DNA of 22,737 nucleotides from Flavobacteriaceae bacterium (GTDB taxonomy: Bacteria; Bacteroidota; Bacteroidia; Flavobacteriales; Flavobacteriaceae): assembly GCA_016649785.1 (NCBI GenBank), contig JAENXB010000014.1:1-22737 (forward strand), written 5' to 3'. Each line of letters starts with the position of its first letter. Within the stretch, counting starts at the first letter, position 1. Shown in pieces: positions 6,936 to 13,502 of the stretch. Position numbers and translations under genes: made by a program. The notes beneath the pieces were generated by a model. It did no database searches and was not told the origin of the DNA. It saw nothing but the letters and a program-made list of their open reading frames with translations.

Positions 6936-7373
6936 TTATTTTATTAATTTTTTCACTCCGGAAAGAAACATCGCTCCAACTGCAATTGTACCTAAAATGT
7001 AGAACATTCCCAATCCGGCACTTACCCAGTGAGATCCACTTGCAGATAAGGTTCCTCCGTCTTTAAGTTGTACTTCATTTCCATCGGTTAGCACATAAGC
7101 TATTCCAATAACCAGAACAAATGCTCCAATGGAGATAAGGGTCGTTTTTATATTTCCTCTAAACAAACCTTTTACAACAAAGAGTGCAACCATAACTATT
7201 ATGATTAGCAAAGTAATATATGCCAACCATAAAAATGGAGTTATAAGGCTTTCCTGCGCATCTGCAGAGGCTACTATAGAACCATCGTCTGCTATTAGGA
7301 TCCTCACCAAAAAGACAATACCTATTAGACTAAGAACGAGGGCTACGTATTTTAAAATTTTATGTAAGGTCAT
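6936..7373 (-). CDS. Four-helix membrane protein of unknown function in the exb operon
   Basis: The 145-residue protein has four predicted membrane helices (about 7-28, 46-69, 77-95 and 118-139). A short loop rich in Asp and Ser follows helix 1, and another (DGNEVQLKDGGTLSASGSHW) precedes helix 4. I do not recognise a named domain. It lies between exbB (12 bp upstream) and exbD (6 bp downstream), so it is translated with the proton-channel subunits. By context it may be an accessory subunit or assembly factor of the ExbB-ExbD motor; this is inference from gene order only. Confidence 0.8.
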   Translation of the reverse strand: MTLHKILKYVALVLSLIGIVFLVRILIADDGSIVASADAQESLITPFLWLAYITLLIIIVMVALFVVKGLFRGNIKTTLISIGAFVLVIGIAYVLTDGNEVQLKDGGTLSASGSHWVSAGLGMFYILGTIAVGAMFLSGVKKLIK

Positions 7374-7385
7374 AATATGATTCTC

Positions 7386-8183
7386 TTAGATTCTTTTTTT
7401 GTTTTTGTAATCAACAAGCATATCGATTAAAACGATAGAAGCATCTTCCATATCATTTACAATACTATCAATTTTAGCGATGATGTAATTATAAAAGATT
7501 TGTAGAATAATTGCTACCACTAAACCAAATACGGTTGTAAGAAGTGCCACTTTAATACCTCCAGCTACCAATGATGGTTGCATATCTCCTGCAGCTTCAA
7601 TTTTATCGAAAGCCTGAATCATCCCGATTACAGTTCCCATAAATCCAAGCATCGGGGCCAATGCGATAAACAGAGATACCCAGGATACGTTTTTCTCCAA
7701 TTGTCCCATTTGCACACCACCGTAAGCCACTACAGCTTTTTCAGCCGCTTCAATGCTTTCATCGGCGCGGTCTAATCCCTGGTAGTAAATGGAGGCAACA
7801 GGCCCTCTTGTGTTTCTGCAAACTTCTTTAGCAGCTTCAATTCCACCACTGCTCAAAGCATCCTCTACATCCTGAGCCAATTTCTTGGTATTGGTGGTAG
7901 ACAGATTTAAAAAGATAATTCTCTCAATGGCTACGGCCAAACCAAGAATTAAGGTCAAAAGAACAATCCCCATAAAACCGGGACCACCTTCAATAAAACG
8001 TTTTTTAAGTTCCTGATGAAAACCTAATGGTTCATCTTCTTGCACAGCGAGTGCGGCTTCTTCATCCTGAACAAAATTCACGATGTTATCCGGCATTATG
8101 TTTACATAATTTGTCGCATTTACATTTGCGGCTCCAAATAACATAATCGAAGCGATTACCAAAGTTGAAAATAATCTTTTCAT
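7386..8183 (-). CDS. exbB: MotA/TolQ/ExbB proton channel protein
   Basis: The 265-residue protein forms the pentameric inner-membrane channel that uses the proton gradient to drive TonB-type transport. The N-terminus looks like a cleavable signal or first helix (MKRLFSTLVIASIMLFGAANVNA), followed by a periplasmic linker rich in acidic residues. Three membrane helices lie at about 70-91, 167-190 and 208-232. The family signature LAPMLGFMGTVIGMIQAF spans helix 2, and ALLTTVFGLVVAI lies in helix 3. It is the first gene of a four-gene operon. A TATCTTTA (-7-like, one mismatch) lies at 8223-8216 on the minus strand, with poly-T tracts directly upstream. No tonB gene is in the window. Confidence 0.92.
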   Translation of the reverse strand: MKRLFSTLVIASIMLFGAANVNATNYVNIMPDNIVNFVQDEEAALAVQEDEPLGFHQELKKRFIEGGPGFMGIVLLTLILGLAVAIERIIFLNLSTTNTKKLAQDVEDALSSGGIEAAKEVCRNTRGPVASIYYQGLDRADESIEAAEKAVVAYGGVQMGQLEKNVSWVSLFIALAPMLGFMGTVIGMIQAFDKIEAAGDMQPSLVAGGIKVALLTTVFGLVVAIILQIFYNYIIAKIDSIVNDMEDASIVLIDMLVDYKNKKRI

Positions 8184-8255
8184 TACTGTTTGTCTTAATT
8201 AATTAGTTAAAGGGTTAAAGATATAAAAAAAAAAAATTAAAAAAAAAATACTTTG

Positions 8256-8343
8256 CAGAGAGGAAGGGATTCGAACCCTCGATACGCTTGTGACGTATAC
8301 ACACTTTCCAGGCGTGCGCCTTCGACCACTCGGCCACCTCTCT
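8256..8343 (-). tRNA. tRNA-Ser (anticodon GGA)
   Basis: The 88-base sequence folds as a class II tRNA. The acceptor stem is AGAGAGG/CCTCTCT with discriminator G at 8256. The D arm contains GCCGAGTGGTCGAAGGC. The anticodon loop CTGGAAA puts GGA at 8309-8307. A long variable arm (TACG...CGTA) and a T arm GAGGGTTCGAATCCCTT follow. The long variable arm and anticodon identify serine (UCC/UCU codons). CCA is not fully encoded. Confidence 0.97.
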
Positions 8344-8410
8344 ATTAGTATTTTATTGGGATGCCAAATAACAAAAAAAAAAGTTTAACATCAAATAAGA
8401 ATCGTTAATT

Positions 8411-9439
8411 TTATAACATTTCCCCGCGCAGCGAGGTTTCAAAGATGGTTTTAAATACTTTTGGAGACAATTCCTTGCCCAAAAGGTACATTAATTTGAC
8501 TACAGCTGCCTCAGTTGTGATGTCTTTTCCCGAAACTACGCCTATTTTTTTTAATTGTGTGCTGGTTTCATACTGTCCCATGGCAACGCTTCCTGCAATA
8601 CATTGGGTCACATTTACCACCATTAAGCCATTTGAAATATGCTTTTTCAATAAATTTATAAACCAACTATCGGTTGGTGCATTTCCACTGCCATAAGTTT
8701 CAAGCACAACTCCTTTGAGATCTTTCTTCGATAAAATATGATCTACCGTACTTTCACTTATCCCTGGAAATATTTTTAAAATCAATACATCATCGTTAAA
8801 ATAGGTATGTAATTTTGTGTGTTTTCTCCTATTGGTTTTCCATAGCGCATTGTGATTTACAGATAAATGAACCCCTGATTCTGCCAGAGCCGGATAATTT
8901 AAGGAAGAAAACGCCTGAAAATGCTCGGCATTAACTTTTGTTGTCCTGTTACCCCTGTATAATTTATATTCAAAATACAACCCCACCTCAGAGATCTCAG
9001 GCCTGCCTTGTTTTTGCAAACCGGCTATTTGTATGCTGGTGATCAAATTTTCTTTGGCATCGGTTCTCAAATCTCCAATTGGCAATTGCGAGCCCGTAAA
9101 AATAATAGGTTTGGTTAAATTTTCAAACATAAAACTCAATGCTGAAGCACTATAGGACATAGTATCACTGCCATGCAAAACCACAAACCCATCGTAATCT
9201 TCAAACCTGTCCTCTATAATCTGCGCAATCTGAAACCAATATTTTGGATTCATATTTGAAGAATCTATAGGCTCTTTAAAACTGATAGTATCAATATTGT
9301 GTTCCAAAAGTTTTAACTCCGGAATATTTTGAAGAAGTTCGCTGAAATTGAATGCTTTTAAAGCGCCGGTTTCAAAATCTTTAATCATACCAATGGTTCC
9401 ACCGGTATAAATCAATAAGATATTAGAGTTGACTTTCAT
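8411..9439 (-). CDS. ansA: Type I (cytoplasmic) L-asparaginase
   Basis: The 342-residue enzyme hydrolyses L-asparagine to aspartate and ammonia. The first catalytic threonine is in YTGGTIG (residues 11-17). The second active-site motif is LHGSDTM (88-94), and RTDAKEN supplies the conserved Asp-Lys pair. There is no signal peptide, which fits the cytoplasmic AnsA type rather than the periplasmic AnsB type. Its start overlaps the end of the acyltransferase by 17 bp, so the two are translated from one message. Length is normal for the family. Confidence 0.92.
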   Translation of the reverse strand: MKVNSNILLIYTGGTIGMIKDFETGALKAFNFSELLQNIPELKLLEHNIDTISFKEPIDSSNMNPKYWFQIAQIIEDRFEDYDGFVVLHGSDTMSYSASALSFMFENLTKPIIFTGSQLPIGDLRTDAKENLITSIQIAGLQKQGRPEISEVGLYFEYKLYRGNRTTKVNAEHFQAFSSLNYPALAESGVHLSVNHNALWKTNRRKHTKLHTYFNDDVLILKIFPGISESTVDHILSKKDLKGVVLETYGSGNAPTDSWFINLLKKHISNGLMVVNVTQCIAGSVAMGQYETSTQLKKIGVVSGKDITTEAAVVKLMYLLGKELSPKVFKTIFETSLRGEML

Positions 9440-10565
9440 CCAAACTTTCTTTATTAATTACCGGGTTTGCATACATCAACAAATAACTGTTAACCTCCAG
9501 GGAATTTTCAAGATCAATTCTTCGGGTTAAGCGCCTTTCAAATTGCCTTTTTCCCTTTAGGGTATAATAAAACCTATGCTCCTCATTATTGTTCAACAAA
9601 TCACAGGCTATGTAATTGGAAGGCCATAATTTATAATTTTTATGAATTTTTTGGTCTATACCTTTTGCAATCGACTTTAATTGGTCGTTTACCGAGCTCT
9701 CCTCTTTTATAATACCGTTAAACCAATCCTCATTCAAAACCTTTCCGGCTTCTAAATGAATGCGCCCTTTCTTGCCCAATGCTCCTTTTAGGATAGAATT
9801 AAAATCTTCATGAGCCGTTTTGGTGTATTCCTCATCCATCCTCTTTGCCATTATTTCGGGCATCTTTAGCGCATCGGTAGGATCGAATTCGTAAGAAATT
9901 GCAATCGGAACTATCTTAATTTTGGAAAAATATTCTGAAAGACTCAATTCTCCTTTGGCCATCGCAAGCATTTTCAACACTCCTTGCTGGGTGACATCAT
10001 TACCATCTTTGGTGCGTCCTTCACGTTGTGCAAGCCAAACAGATCTTTTTTCTTCAATCAATAGATGCCTTATATATTCTGAAAGGTTTTGTGAACTACG
10101 AAGCATTCCACGAGGACTAAGACCTCGTTGCACCAAAAAATTTCGGATTAATTTGGACAACAACATTAAAAATGGCTTTTTGACCAGATTATCGCCAATG
10201 GCCGAAGCTGTCATTATCAAACCCTGCTCAAACAAAGCGTAATTGATTAGTCCTGTATCCAAAATAATATCCCGGTGATTGGAGATAAATAAATAGGATT
10301 CATCTTTTTTTAACTTGTCAAATCCGCCGTAGGTTAATCCTTCAGAGCTTTTTTCCAATACTTTGTTTACTGAAAAATAAATAACCTTAGCCTGAAAATC
10401 GTGGATGGAATGGCACGATGCTACAATTTGTTCAATTTCCTCAAACGATTTCTCGGGAAAGGTAAATTGAAGCAACGCTTTGATCATAGGATGGTTAACA
10501 TACTTATGAAGCGCAGGTTGCACCTCATGATCGTGGAAAAATCTTATTTCTTCAAAGTTTGTCAC
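9423..10565 (-). CDS. Phospholipid/glycerol acyltransferase family protein
   Basis: The 380-residue protein belongs to the PlsC/PlsB-like acyltransferases that transfer fatty acyl groups to glycerol phosphate or lysophosphatidic acid. The block-1 motif is ISNHRDIILD (94-103), with H97 as the presumed catalytic base. Its spacing is H-x5-D rather than the canonical H-x4-D, or D99 may take the role. The substrate-binding block appears as QREGRTKDGND, and a later block as IVPIAISYEFDP. No membrane helix is obvious. It is the middle gene of tatD / acyltransferase / ansA. Substrate is not resolved. Confidence 0.8.
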   Translation of the reverse strand: MTNFEEIRFFHDHEVQPALHKYVNHPMIKALLQFTFPEKSFEEIEQIVASCHSIHDFQAKVIYFSVNKVLEKSSEGLTYGGFDKLKKDESYLFISNHRDIILDTGLINYALFEQGLIMTASAIGDNLVKKPFLMLLSKLIRNFLVQRGLSPRGMLRSSQNLSEYIRHLLIEEKRSVWLAQREGRTKDGNDVTQQGVLKMLAMAKGELSLSEYFSKIKIVPIAISYEFDPTDALKMPEIMAKRMDEEYTKTAHEDFNSILKGALGKKGRIHLEAGKVLNEDWFNGIIKEESSVNDQLKSIAKGIDQKIHKNYKLWPSNYIACDLLNNNEEHRFYYTLKGKRQFERRLTRRIDLENSLEVNSYLLMYANPVINKESLDESQL

Positions 10566-10620
10566 GTAGATTTTTTAGTTGGCTGAGCAAATGAACAAAA
10601 TTAAAAATTAAATCTTTGTA

Positions 10621-11388
10621 TTACACCCCAAATATATTTTTGGAGTTTTGCGTTGTAATTGATGCCACTTCTTCCAGGTCCACCCCATAAATTTGGGCAA
10701 CCTTTTGAGCGATCAATTTAATATATGCACTTTCATTTCGCTTTCCTCTATAAGGCGAAGGTGCCAAATATGGAGCATCGGTTTCCAAAACAATATGTTC
10801 CAGCGGAATTTCTTTTAAAAATTTGTCGATACCTCCGTTTTTAAAAGTAACTACTCCCCCAATGCCCAATTTCATATTATAAGAAAGGGCTTTTTTGGCC
10901 TGCTCGTAATTTCCGGTAAAACAATGGAAAATTCCGAAGAGATTTTCGTCCTTTTCAGATTCCAATACTTCAAATACCTCATCAAAAGCATCTCTGCAAT
11001 GGATCACTATTGGTAATCTTTTTCTTTTAGCCAGCTGAATTTGTTGTTTAAAAGCAATTTGCTGTTGCTTTAAAAGGGATTTATCCCAAAACAGATCTAT
11101 GCCAATTTCTCCAACCGCATAGAAATCCCTTTTTTGAAATTCTCCTTCAACTTTCTGCAGCTCTTCCTCATAATTTTCTTTTACCGAAGTAGGATGCAGT
11201 CCCATCATCAAAAAAATATTTTCGGGATACTCCCTTTCCAGATCATACATCGATTGGGTGTAGGATGAATCTATCGCAGGAATAAAAAACCTGGTTACAT
11301 GTTCCTGAAGCGCCCTGTTTATAACGGCTTTCCTGTCTTCATCAAACTTTTCACTGTATAAGTGAGTATGGGTATCGGTTAAAATCAT
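10621..11388 (-). CDS. tatD: TatD-family metal-dependent hydrolase
   Basis: The 255-residue TIM-barrel protein has the family's metal ligands in order: DTHTHLY (HxH near the N-terminus), GEIGID (Glu), VIHCRDAF (His), FHCFTG (His) and LETDAPYLAP (Asp). TatD-type enzymes act as magnesium-dependent DNases and have been linked to DNA repair and protein quality control; the physiological substrate is uncertain. The gene heads a minus-strand cluster, 55 bp before the acyltransferase. A TATTTTTG -7 element on the minus strand (11401-11394) lies only 5 bases before the ATG, so the message may be almost leaderless. Confidence 0.9.
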   Translation of the reverse strand: MILTDTHTHLYSEKFDEDRKAVINRALQEHVTRFFIPAIDSSYTQSMYDLEREYPENIFLMMGLHPTSVKENYEEELQKVEGEFQKRDFYAVGEIGIDLFWDKSLLKQQQIAFKQQIQLAKRKRLPIVIHCRDAFDEVFEVLESEKDENLFGIFHCFTGNYEQAKKALSYNMKLGIGGVVTFKNGGIDKFLKEIPLEHIVLETDAPYLAPSPYRGKRNESAYIKLIAQKVAQIYGVDLEEVASITTQNSKNIFGV

Positions 11389-11417
11389 AAATGCAAAAAT
11401 AATTTATTTTGAAGACC

Positions 11418-11425
11418 TATCTTTG
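11418..11425 (+). promoter_or_regulatory. -7 element for the retropepsin-like gene
   Basis: TATCTTTG matches TAnnTTTG exactly and lies 14 bases before ATG 11440. No clear TTG is present at the usual distance upstream, so the promoter is only half supported. It lies within a 51-bp divergent region that also holds the tatD -7 element on the other strand. Confidence 0.4.
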
Positions 11426-11439
11426 TCAAAACAAAAAGA

Positions 11440-11877
11440 ATGTTGTCTTTAAAAAATTTATTAGAAGAAAAAGGCTATTATCGCATCAAGCTGAAATATA
11501 CCGAAACCAATCATTTTGAATTGACGGCAAAAATAAACAAAATAGAAGGAAACTTTATTTTGGATACCGGCGCCTCAAGTTCCTGTGTGGGTTTTGATGC
11601 GGTCTCGCATTTCAAATTACTAGCGGAAGACAGTGAAGTTAGGGCAGCAGGAGCCGGAGCAACCAATATGCTCACTCAAATTGCCCAACAAAACACCCTT
11701 GAAATTATGGGCTGGAAAAAGAAAAAAATAGACCTGGTGTTGTTTGACCTCAGACATGTAAATGAAGCTCTTGTAAGCCATAAAGCCAAAAAAGTTCACG
11801 GAATAATTGGGGCCGATCTATTAAAAAAAGGTAAAGCCGTGATAGATTATAAAAATAAAGTCCTCTACCTGAGGTAA
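11440..11877 (+). CDS. Retropepsin-like (clan AA) aspartic protease family protein
   Basis: The 145-residue protein has the aspartic protease hallmark FILDTGASSSCV with catalytic D42. The usual hydrophobic-hydrophobic-Gly segment is found in HGIIGADLLKKGKAVIDY near the C-terminus. One such domain would work as a homodimer, as retroviral proteases do. There is no signal peptide or membrane anchor, so it is predicted to be cytoplasmic. Substrate and pathway are unknown. It is followed by its own hairpin terminator at 11883. Confidence 0.85.
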   Translation: MLSLKNLLEEKGYYRIKLKYTETNHFELTAKINKIEGNFILDTGASSSCVGFDAVSHFKLLAEDSEVRAAGAGATNMLTQIAQQNTLEIMGWKKKKIDLVLFDLRHVNEALVSHKAKKVHGIIGADLLKKGKAVIDYKNKVLYLR

Positions 11878-11882
11878 CTTCA

Positions 11883-11908
11883 AAAAATGGGGAAAAACCC
11901 CCATTTTT
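11883..11908 (+). terminator. Terminator after the retropepsin-like gene
   Basis: A 10-bp stem, AAAAATGGGG paired with CCCCATTTTT, encloses a 6-base loop, and a T-rich tract (CTTTCTTATTTTTC) follows. It begins 6 bases after the stop codon, so the small gene at 11953 is probably transcribed separately or by read-through. Confidence 0.7.
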
Positions 11909-11952
11909 CTTTCTTATTTTTCTAACTACTTTAGAAAATATAAAATGAAGAT

Positions 11953-12066
11953 ATGAATTTCGTCATCAAAAGAAAAACACTTTCGCAGTTTGGAATGGTC
12001 CTTCTGGCCATTGCAGTAGTGGCAGTGCTGTTTTTAAATATTTTGACACTGTTCGTATTATTTTGA
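11953..12066 (+). CDS. 37-residue single-span membrane protein
   Basis: The frame begins ATGAATTTC and encodes MNFVIKRKTLSQFGMVLLAI, followed by a hydrophobic run (AVVAVLFLNILTLFVLF) to TGA. A basic N-terminus (KRK) followed by about 24 hydrophobic residues predicts one membrane helix with the N-terminus inside. It has no recognisable domain. It lies between two terminators, which is a sensible setting for a real short gene. A weak -7-like TACTTTAG lies 22 bases upstream. The length is close to what AT-rich sequence can produce by chance, but the composition is strongly membrane-like. Confidence 0.5.
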   Translation: MNFVIKRKTLSQFGMVLLAIAVVAVLFLNILTLFVLF

Positions 12067-12072
12067 TCATTC

Positions 12073-12137
12073 AACCCTAACCAAAAGTAAAAGGCAGCAA
12101 TTTCTAGAATTGCTGCCTTTTACTTTTGGTTAGGGTT
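12073..12137. terminator. Bidirectional terminator with a perfect 30-bp stem
   Basis: Positions 12073-12102 and 12108-12137 are perfect reverse complements over all 30 bases, with a 5-base loop (TCTAG). The inner 10 bp (GGCAGCAATT / AATTGCTGCC) followed by TTTTACTTTT is a standard intrinsic terminator in both directions. It lies between convergent genes: 6 bases after the small plus-strand gene and 10 bases after the odhB stop on the minus strand. Confidence 0.9.
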
Positions 12138-12147
12138 TAGTTATGAA

Positions 12148-13425
12148 TTAAAGTTCTAAAGCTCTTTTCACATCGTTATCCATCAACAATTCCTCCGGAT
12201 TTTCAAGGGCTTCTTTAACCGCTACCAAAAATCCTACAGATTCCCTTCCATCAATCACCCTATGGTCATAAGAAAGAGCTACGTACATTATCGGTCTGAT
12301 CTCAACATGGCCATCAATTGCAACAGGTCTTTCCACAATGTTGTGCATTCCCAAAATTCCGCTTTGCGGCGGATTGATAATTGGTGTAGACAGCATAGAG
12401 CCAAAGACTCCGCCGTTGGAAATTGTGAATGTTCCACCTGTCATTTCATCTACCGTGATTTTTCCGTCCCGGGCGCGTATTGCAAGTCGTTTAACTTCAT
12501 CTTCCACTCCTCTAAAACCGAGGTTTTCTACATTTCTCATCACAGGAACCATAAGTCCTTTTGGACCGGAAACTGCTATACTGATGTCTTTGAAATCGTA
12601 TTTAATTTGGTAATCTCCATCCAGCATTGAGTTTACATCTGGATAGAGTTCCAATGCCCTAACTACTGCTAGGGTGAAAAAGGACATAAATCCTAATCCA
12701 ACTCCATGTTTATCTTTAAACTCATCTTTGTATTGTTTGCGCAAAGAAAAGATCGCAGACATATCCACCTCGTTAAAAGTGGTAAGCATCGCTGTTTCAT
12801 TCTTGGCACTTACCAGGCGCTCTGCAACTTTACGTCGAAGCATTGACATCTTTTTGCGGGATTCCCCTCTTTTTCCCAGGCCGGGAGTTCCCATAGAGGC
12901 TTTTGCCTGTACAGCATCTTCTTTCATGATCCTGCCGTCACGACCGGAGCCGGTCACAGATTTAGAATCGATTCCCTTCTCGTCCAAAATTTTCCTGGCA
13001 GAGGGAGACGGACTTCCGGAAGCGTAAATTTTCTCTTGTTGAGACGGGGCTGAAACTGCTACGGCCTGAACAGGTTTTGCTTCATTTTTTTTGGTATCGG
13101 CTTTAACAGATGTTTCTTTAACCTCTAATTTTGTAGCTTCGGCAGCGCTTTTATCCTCTTTATCAGATTTCCCACCACCTGGTCTTGGAGCATCCGTATC
13201 GATTAAACAAACTACGGCGCCAACGGCAACCGCATCGCCTTCTTCAGCCATCAGGGTAATAATTCCGCTCTCTTCAGCGGGAAGTTCTAAAGTCGCTTTA
13301 TCACTGTCAACTTCAGCAATAGGTTGATCTTTTTCTACATAATCTCCATCTTCTACCAGCCATTGAGCTATTTCAACTTCTGTGATAGATTCTCCGGGGG
13401 AAGGAACTTTCATTTCTAAAGCCAT
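12148..13425 (-). CDS. odhB: 2-oxoglutarate dehydrogenase E2, dihydrolipoyl succinyltransferase
   Basis: The 425-residue enzyme transfers succinyl groups from lipoyl-lysine to CoA in the TCA cycle. Domains in order: a lipoyl domain (1-77, lipoylated lysine K43 in DSDKATLE), a charged Ala/Lys-rich linker (80-130), a peripheral subunit-binding domain (about 135-175, SPSARKILDEKGID, GSGRDGRI) and the catalytic domain from about 190. The C-terminal active site SYDHRVIDGRE has H388 and D392. Only one lipoyl domain is present, normal for this E2. It lies 77 bp after the E1 gene on the same strand. The E3 gene (lpd) is not in the window. Confidence 0.95.
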   Translation of the reverse strand: MALEMKVPSPGESITEVEIAQWLVEDGDYVEKDQPIAEVDSDKATLELPAEESGIITLMAEEGDAVAVGAVVCLIDTDAPRPGGGKSDKEDKSAAEATKLEVKETSVKADTKKNEAKPVQAVAVSAPSQQEKIYASGSPSPSARKILDEKGIDSKSVTGSGRDGRIMKEDAVQAKASMGTPGLGKRGESRKKMSMLRRKVAERLVSAKNETAMLTTFNEVDMSAIFSLRKQYKDEFKDKHGVGLGFMSFFTLAVVRALELYPDVNSMLDGDYQIKYDFKDISIAVSGPKGLMVPVMRNVENLGFRGVEDEVKRLAIRARDGKITVDEMTGGTFTISNGGVFGSMLSTPIINPPQSGILGMHNIVERPVAIDGHVEIRPIMYVALSYDHRVIDGRESVGFLVAVKEALENPEELLMDNDVKRALEL

Positions 13426-13502
13426 GATATTTTATTTTTGATTCCTTTTGCTTATCGCAAAAAGCGTTAAACTTTTAATTTATTCAGATTATTTTGATTT
13501 GA

